Source of the DNA: Terriglobia bacterium
GTDB lineage: Bacteria > Acidobacteriota > Terriglobia > Acidiferrales > UBA7541
Assembly (NCBI GenBank): GCA_020073585.1
Contig: JAIQEV010000007.1
Location: forward strand, 1-64,000
Length of the DNA stretch: 64,000 bases
Direction: 5' to 3'
Shown: positions 59,700 to 64,000 of the stretch, piece by piece
Numbering within the stretch: position 1 is the first letter of the stretch
Layout: every line of letters starts with the position of its first letter
Program-made: the position numbers and the translations under genes
The notes under the pieces: generated by a model
The model's input: only the letters and a program-made list of their open reading frames with translations
Databases searched by the model: none
Told to the model about the DNA's origin: nothing

Positions 59700-61825
59700 A
59701 CTCCATTGATATCGACGTGGGCGGCACCTTCACGGACCTGGTCCTCAACTACGAGGGCAAGAGCCTCATCAAAAAGGTTCCCACGACCCCCTACGACCTC
59801 TCCGTCTGCTTTTCGAAGGTCATCGAAGAGGGCGCGGCCTCCCTGGGCCTCAAAATCGAGGAGTTGCTTCCCGGGATCGACATGATCCGCTACTCGACGA
59901 CGATCGCGTTGAATCGCCTGATCGAGAAAAAAGGTCCCCGCCTCGGCCTGATTACCACCGAAGGCCACGAAGACGTGGTCCTCATCGGACGCGGCGCGCA
60001 GTGGATCGACGGAACCCGCGTGGCCGAACGCAGAAACCTGGCCATTCAGAAAAAACCGGACCCGCTCATCCCCCGCGACCGCATCGTCGGCGTGAAGGAG
60101 CGCATCGACTCCCGCGGCAATATCATCCGCCCTCTCGACGAGGATGACGTGCGCGCCAAGGTGCGTTCCCTGGTAAGCAAGGGCGTGCGCGGTTTCGTGG
60201 TCTCCCTTCTCTGGGGCTTTTTGAACCCCATCCATGAGAAGCGCATCAAGGAGATCATCCGCGACGAGTACAAGGAATTTCACATCGGCTATCTTCCCGT
60301 CGTGCTCGGCGGCCAGGTGGTCGGTAAGCTCGGCGAGTACGAGCGCACGCTCGCCGCGATCCTGGACGCCTACCTGCAGCGCTCCATGCAGATCGAGCTC
60401 TCCGCGATGTGGGACAAGCTGCGCGACCGCGGCTATAAGAAGCCCCTGCTCATGATCCAGAGCTCCGGGGGCATCGCCGAGGTCTTCCGCACCGCCGCCA
60501 GCCGCACCTTCAACAGCGGCCCCGTCTCCGGCCTCATGGGCGCGCATCACGTGGCCAAGTCTCTCGGCTACAAGAACGTCGTCATGACCGACATGGGCGG
60601 CACCAGCTTCGACGTCGGTCTCGTCGTCAAGGACAGCGTCCGCAGCTACGACTTCCGCCCCATCATCGATCGCTGGATGGTCGGCATCACCATGATCAAG
60701 ACCCTCTCCATCGGCGCCGGCGGCGGCTCCATCGCCTGGCTCAACAAGCTGCTGCAGAACCAGCTCCAGGTGGGCCCCAAGAGCGCCGGCTCCATGCCCG
60801 GGCCGGCCTGCTTCAATCTCGGCGGCACCGAGCCGACGGTCACCGATGCCGATGTCGTGCTCGGCTATCTCAATCCCGACTTCTATTACGGCGGCAAGCT
60901 GCGCCTCGTCAAGGAGCGCTCCATCCAGGCCATCCGCGACAAAATCGCCAAGCCTCTCGGCATCGATGTCGAACAGGGCGCCCAGATCATCCGCAAGATC
61001 GTCAACGGCAACATGGCCTCGGCGATCATGAAGGAAGTCCACCTGCGCGGCTACAGCCCCGAGGAATTCATTCTTTTCGTCGGTGGCGGCGCGGGCGCCA
61101 CGCATGTGGAAGGGTATATGGCCGATGTGCCCAAGGCCGTCACCTTTTCCTTCTCTCCGGTCTTCTGCGCGTTCGGCTCGTCCACCATGGACATCATGCA
61201 CGTCTACGAGGCTTCGAAGAAGATTACCCTGATGGAGCCGCGCACGCAGAAACTCGCCGAAGAGTTCACGGGCTTTAACCGCGCGGTCGAGATGCTGATC
61301 GAGCAGGCCAAGCGGGATCTCGTGGCCGACGGCCTCAATCCCGGAGATGCCGGCTTCGTCCTCGAGCTGGACATGCTCTACGGCGGACAGTTCCACGTGA
61401 AACGCACGCTCTGTCCCCGGCTGTCCCTGCACGGCGCCGAGGACGTCCGCGCGATCTGCGACGCTTTCGAAAAGGAGTTCAGCGAAGCGTTCAGCCCGTT
61501 CGTCGTCAACCCCGAGGGCGGTGTCTTCATCGAGAGCTTCATCCTCAAGGCCATCGTTCCGACCAAGAAAGTGGAATTGCCCGTCATGCGCCTGGAAGGC
61601 CACGATCCCAGCGCCGCCCGCAAAGGCGAGCGCCCGGTCTATTGGACCGAGGCCAAGGGCTTTAAGACCACGCCGATCTATGCCTATGAATCGGTGCGTT
61701 CCGGTAATCTGATCGAAGGCCCCGCGGTGGTCGAAGGCGAATACACGACGCTCGTGGTCCCGCCTTCGATGCAGTTTTCCGTGGATGCACGGGGCCTCGG
61801 AATTCTGGAAAACCGGAAAGCCTAG
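59696..61825 (+). CDS. HyuA-like subunit 2 of an acetophenone carboxylase-type complex
   Basis: This is a 709-residue protein (about 78 kDa). Phosphate-1 motif SIDIDVGGTFTDLVL is at the N-terminus, IRYSTTIALNRLIEKKGPRLGLI follows, and phosphate-2 VVMTDMGGTSFDVGLVV is at about 296-312. SVSGLMGAHH-type GPVSGLMGAHHVAKSLG and GGGAGATHVEGYM complete the HyuA pattern. It has the ATP-binding residues expected for phosphorylation of the substrate or bicarbonate. It overlaps the gamma gene and is followed by HyuB after 26 bases. Confidence 0.9.
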   Translation: MNSIDIDVGGTFTDLVLNYEGKSLIKKVPTTPYDLSVCFSKVIEEGAASLGLKIEELLPGIDMIRYSTTIALNRLIEKKGPRLGLITTEGHEDVVLIGRGAQWIDGTRVAERRNLAIQKKPDPLIPRDRIVGVKERIDSRGNIIRPLDEDDVRAKVRSLVSKGVRGFVVSLLWGFLNPIHEKRIKEIIRDEYKEFHIGYLPVVLGGQVVGKLGEYERTLAAILDAYLQRSMQIELSAMWDKLRDRGYKKPLLMIQSSGGIAEVFRTAASRTFNSGPVSGLMGAHHVAKSLGYKNVVMTDMGGTSFDVGLVVKDSVRSYDFRPIIDRWMVGITMIKTLSIGAGGGSIAWLNKLLQNQLQVGPKSAGSMPGPACFNLGGTEPTVTDADVVLGYLNPDFYYGGKLRLVKERSIQAIRDKIAKPLGIDVEQGAQIIRKIVNGNMASAIMKEVHLRGYSPEEFILFVGGGAGATHVEGYMADVPKAVTFSFSPVFCAFGSSTMDIMHVYEASKKITLMEPRTQKLAEEFTGFNRAVEMLIEQAKRDLVADGLNPGDAGFVLELDMLYGGQFHVKRTLCPRLSLHGAEDVRAICDAFEKEFSEAFSPFVVNPEGGVFIESFILKAIVPTKKVELPVMRLEGHDPSAARKGERPVYWTEAKGFKTTPIYAYESVRSGNLIEGPAVVEGEYTTLVVPPSMQFSVDARGLGILENRKA

Positions 61826-61851
61826 ACGGCTCGGAGCGAGCAAGGAGAACC

Positions 61852-63912
61852 ATGCCCATACCTACGTTAGCGGAAAAACTTCAGTGGCTGAAGCCCGCCC
61901 CGGCCACGCCGCACGAGATCGAATGCGCCGCGAAGCTCCGCCAGGGCGACTACGAAATCGGCGTGCAGATCACCAACGACATTCTGGACGAAGCCATGGA
62001 GATCTTCGTCCGCTCCTCGCGCAGCTATTTCGGCGTCTCCGGCGACTCCATGGTGGCCATCTTCACGGCCGGCGGCGATCTGATCAACGCTTCCTGCGGC
62101 ACCTATCTGCACGCCATCATTCAGCCCATCGTCATCAAGTTCATCCTCAAGTATTACTCGGAAAATCCGGGCATTCACGATGGCGACATCTGGTACACCA
62201 ATGACGCCCTCTATGGCGGCATTCACAACCCCGACCAGGTGGCCTTGATGCCCGTCTTTCACGACGGCAAGCTTCTGGCCTGGGCTTCCGCCGCACTGCA
62301 CACCACCGAAACCGGCGCCATCGAGCCTGGCGGCATGCCGGTCAGCGCCAAGTCCCGCTTCGAGGAAGGCCTGAACCTTCCGCCCATCAAGATCGGAGAA
62401 AATTTCAAGCTGCGCAATGATTTCCTCGAATTTTACGCCGTCTACGGCCTCCGCGCCCCGGCCATGTTCATCTCCGACCTCCGCGCCCGTTGCACCACCA
62501 CCGATCGCGTCCGCGCCCGCTTGCTCGAACTGGTCGAAAAGCGCGGGCCGGACTACCTGGTGGGTTTGATCCGCAAGATGCAGGACACCGCCGAAGCCGG
62601 CGCACGCCAGAAGGTCAAATCTCTTCCGGACGGCAAGTTCCGCGCCGTGGTCTTCAATGACGCCATCGGCTGGACGCCCGCCCTCGTGCGCTCGTGTTTC
62701 CTCACCCTCACCAAGAAGGGTGAAAAGATCACTTTCGATTTTGCGGGTACTTCACCGGAAAATCCCTCCTCCTACAACGTGCACACGCAGGCCGTGGTCG
62801 GGCACATCGCAAATTTCATGTATGAGTACATCTTCCACGACCTCCCGATTTGCAGCTCCACCTTTGCCCCCATCGACTTCGAATTTCCGGAGGGCATCAT
62901 TCTCAACCCCGGCAAGCTGGCTGCTACCAGCTGTTGCGTCTTCATCGGCATGCAGGCGCGCAACGCCACGCACAACGCTTTCGCCAAGATGGTCTTTTCC
63001 AGCGAAAAGTTCTGGCACCAGGTGGCCGCCGCTCCCGGCAGCCAGCATACCTCGCAGATCTGCGCCGGTCTTTCGCAGTGGAACTTGGCCGTCTCCGACG
63101 TTCTTTCTTTCTCCTTGAATACCCAGGGCCAAGGCGGGCGCTCCGGAACCGACGGGATGGATTCCTACGGCTTCGCCTGGTGCGCGTTCGGCCGCGCGCC
63201 CGATTCCGAACAGGTCGAAAGCGAACTGCCCTTGTCGGTCATGCTCTCCCAGCACTGGCGGGATTCCTGCGGCCATGGCGTACATCGCGGCGGCTCCGGC
63301 GCCGTGCAGCAGTGGATGATCCACAAGATGCCGAACATGGTTTCCATGTGCATGGGGAACGGGAGCAAAGTGCCGATCGGCCAGCCTCTGTTCGGCGGAT
63401 ACGCTTCGTCGCCCATTCCGGGTATCAGCATCCGCAAAGCCGACCTGCTGAAACAGATGAAGGAAGGCAATCCCGATCTCGTGATGGATCACCGCACGAT
63501 CATCGAGAAAGGCACGATTCACGGCGATTGGAAATTTGAGCTCGTCGCCCGCACCCCCAAGGTCTATGAAGAGGGCGACTTGCTCTTCGGCTTCAGCGGC
63601 GGCGGCCCGGGCTATGGCGACCCCCTGGAACGTGATCCCGAATCCGTGATGGACGATCTGAAGAAAAAGATCATCTCGGACTGGACCGCGCAGAATATCT
63701 ACAAGATCGCCTATGATCCCGAGCGGCGAAAAGTGGACATCGAGAAGACCAGGCAGCAGCGCCAGGAGGAAAGAAAGGCCCGGCTGGCCCGCGGTAAATC
63801 CTACGACGACTTCCAGCAGGAGTGGGCCAAAAAGAGTCCGCCCAAGGAGGCGTTGCTTTATTACGGCACCTGGCCCGATGCCAAGCCCACGGGACCCGTC
63901 TTCCGGCCTTGA
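61852..63912 (+). CDS. HyuB-like subunit of an acetophenone carboxylase-type complex
   Basis: This is a 686-residue protein (about 75 kDa) with AAGGAG upstream. It has the hydantoinase B/oxoprolinase pattern: SRSYFGVSGDSMVAIFTAGGDLI, GDIWYTNDALYGGIHNPDQVAL, FDFAGTSPENPSSYNVHTQAVVG, HRGGSGAVQQWMI and FGFSGGGPGYGDPLERDP. In carboxylases this subunit holds the active site for the ketone or enol. The order HyuA, gamma, HyuA, HyuB and the sizes correspond to Apc1-Apc4 of Aromatoleum, as recalled. The substrate here is unknown. Confidence 0.9.
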   Translation: MPIPTLAEKLQWLKPAPATPHEIECAAKLRQGDYEIGVQITNDILDEAMEIFVRSSRSYFGVSGDSMVAIFTAGGDLINASCGTYLHAIIQPIVIKFILKYYSENPGIHDGDIWYTNDALYGGIHNPDQVALMPVFHDGKLLAWASAALHTTETGAIEPGGMPVSAKSRFEEGLNLPPIKIGENFKLRNDFLEFYAVYGLRAPAMFISDLRARCTTTDRVRARLLELVEKRGPDYLVGLIRKMQDTAEAGARQKVKSLPDGKFRAVVFNDAIGWTPALVRSCFLTLTKKGEKITFDFAGTSPENPSSYNVHTQAVVGHIANFMYEYIFHDLPICSSTFAPIDFEFPEGIILNPGKLAATSCCVFIGMQARNATHNAFAKMVFSSEKFWHQVAAAPGSQHTSQICAGLSQWNLAVSDVLSFSLNTQGQGGRSGTDGMDSYGFAWCAFGRAPDSEQVESELPLSVMLSQHWRDSCGHGVHRGGSGAVQQWMIHKMPNMVSMCMGNGSKVPIGQPLFGGYASSPIPGISIRKADLLKQMKEGNPDLVMDHRTIIEKGTIHGDWKFELVARTPKVYEEGDLLFGFSGGGPGYGDPLERDPESVMDDLKKKIISDWTAQNIYKIAYDPERRKVDIEKTRQQRQEERKARLARGKSYDDFQQEWAKKSPPKEALLYYGTWPDAKPTGPVFRP

Positions 63913-63915
63913 TCC

Positions 63916-64000
63916 ATGCCTGAGAATCCCACTCCCCGGCAGATGGTGAAGGGGCTGTTGCAGGGAATCGCCCCGCCCCGCCCTCTGTTTTTGCCGATTG
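63916..64000 (+). CDS. N-terminus of a uroporphyrinogen-decarboxylase-family protein, partial
   Basis: The ATG 63916 follows the HyuB stop by 3 bases; 28 codons remain in the window. TPRQMVKGLLQGIAPPRPLFLP resembles the start of HemE/MtaA-type proteins (TPRERVLxALxGExPDRxPxxP). The tight spacing puts it in the carboxylase operon, where acetophenone carboxylase operons carry a fifth, smaller subunit gene. Too little is visible to name it. Confidence 0.5.
   Translation, partial: MPENPTPRQMVKGLLQGIAPPRPLFLPI

Noticed and set aside
1-64000. tRNA, rRNA, riboswitch or prophage genes
   Set aside because: No such pattern was recognised by eye on either strand; without a covariance-model search small RNAs cannot be excluded.

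Overview
The window is G+C-rich bacterial chromosome, almost wholly coding, with about 50 genes, nearly all catabolic, transport or regulatory. There are no ribosomal, tRNA or other housekeeping genes. An Oar-type TonB receptor with an N-terminal carboxypeptidase-regulatory domain, secreted YVTN and LVIVD beta-propellers, several Tat-exported redox proteins and a quinohemoprotein dehydrogenase suggest a Gram-negative soil heterotroph, most likely an Acidobacteriota member. This taxonomic placement is inference.

Layout. (1) 1-5.8 kb: the end of an IS3-type element, a secreted esterase-like hydrolase, a YVTN propeller, an orphan ABC solute-binding protein and a Tat-exported LVIVD propeller. (2) 5.8-9 kb: a TetR regulator, a Tat-exported CrtI-like FAD oxidoreductase and a five-heme cytochrome c. 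(3) 9-16.4 kb, minus strand: one long operon of a ThDP enzyme, a complete PotABCD-type ABC transporter, a crotonase with all four 6-oxocamphor-hydrolase catalytic residues and a beta-hydroxyacid dehydrogenase. (4) 16.6-19.2 kb: a two-subunit IorAB-type molybdenum hydroxylase. (5) 19.3-28.8 kb: two divergent units around a GntR regulator. Minus strand: Gfo/Idh/MocA oxidoreductase, creatininase-family protein, cupin, D-2-hydroxyacid dehydrogenase, DctA. Plus strand: split UxaA-type dehydratase, FAH-family protein, aldehyde dehydrogenase. Together these look like a sugar-acid or hydroxyacid module. (6) 28.9-35.2 kb: FadR-type regulator, HIBADH-like dehydrogenase, 2-oxoacid dehydrogenase E1 alpha and beta, an M24 protein lacking one metal ligand, and E2. 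(7) 35.5-39.1 kb: IclR regulator, MetE-like methyltransferase, aromatic-type aldehyde dehydrogenase. (8) 39.1-44 kb: the protocatechuate operon pcaHGBDC with a divergent IclR regulator. (9) 44-50.4 kb: HxlR regulator, saccharopine-dehydrogenase-like protein, a second E1 pair with a free-standing lipoyl protein, and a PQQ-cytochrome alcohol dehydrogenase. (10) 50.9-64 kb: a TonB receptor followed by an alpha/beta hydrolase, a PaaK-like CoA ligase, a RutB-like amidohydrolase and a four-gene set (HyuA-like, small Cys4 zinc subunit, HyuA-like, HyuB-like) whose order and sizes match the acetophenone carboxylase core. The next gene, cut by the window edge, starts like the uroporphyrinogen-decarboxylase family.

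The set reads as a catabolic island for plant- or lignin-derived aromatics and organic acids. The most novel parts are the Apc-like carboxylase coupled to a RutB-like amidohydrolase and a PaaK-like ligase, the ThDP / 6-oxocamphor-hydrolase-like operon, and a set of near-identical TTCATAC-N4-GTATgAA operators that link a TetR gene to promoters 10 kb apart. Several regulators have recognisable operators in their own upstream regions: the TetR palindrome, a PcaR-like box, an IclR/KdgR-like palindrome and FadR-like TGGT-N3-ACCA boxes. All promoter and operator calls were made by eye.
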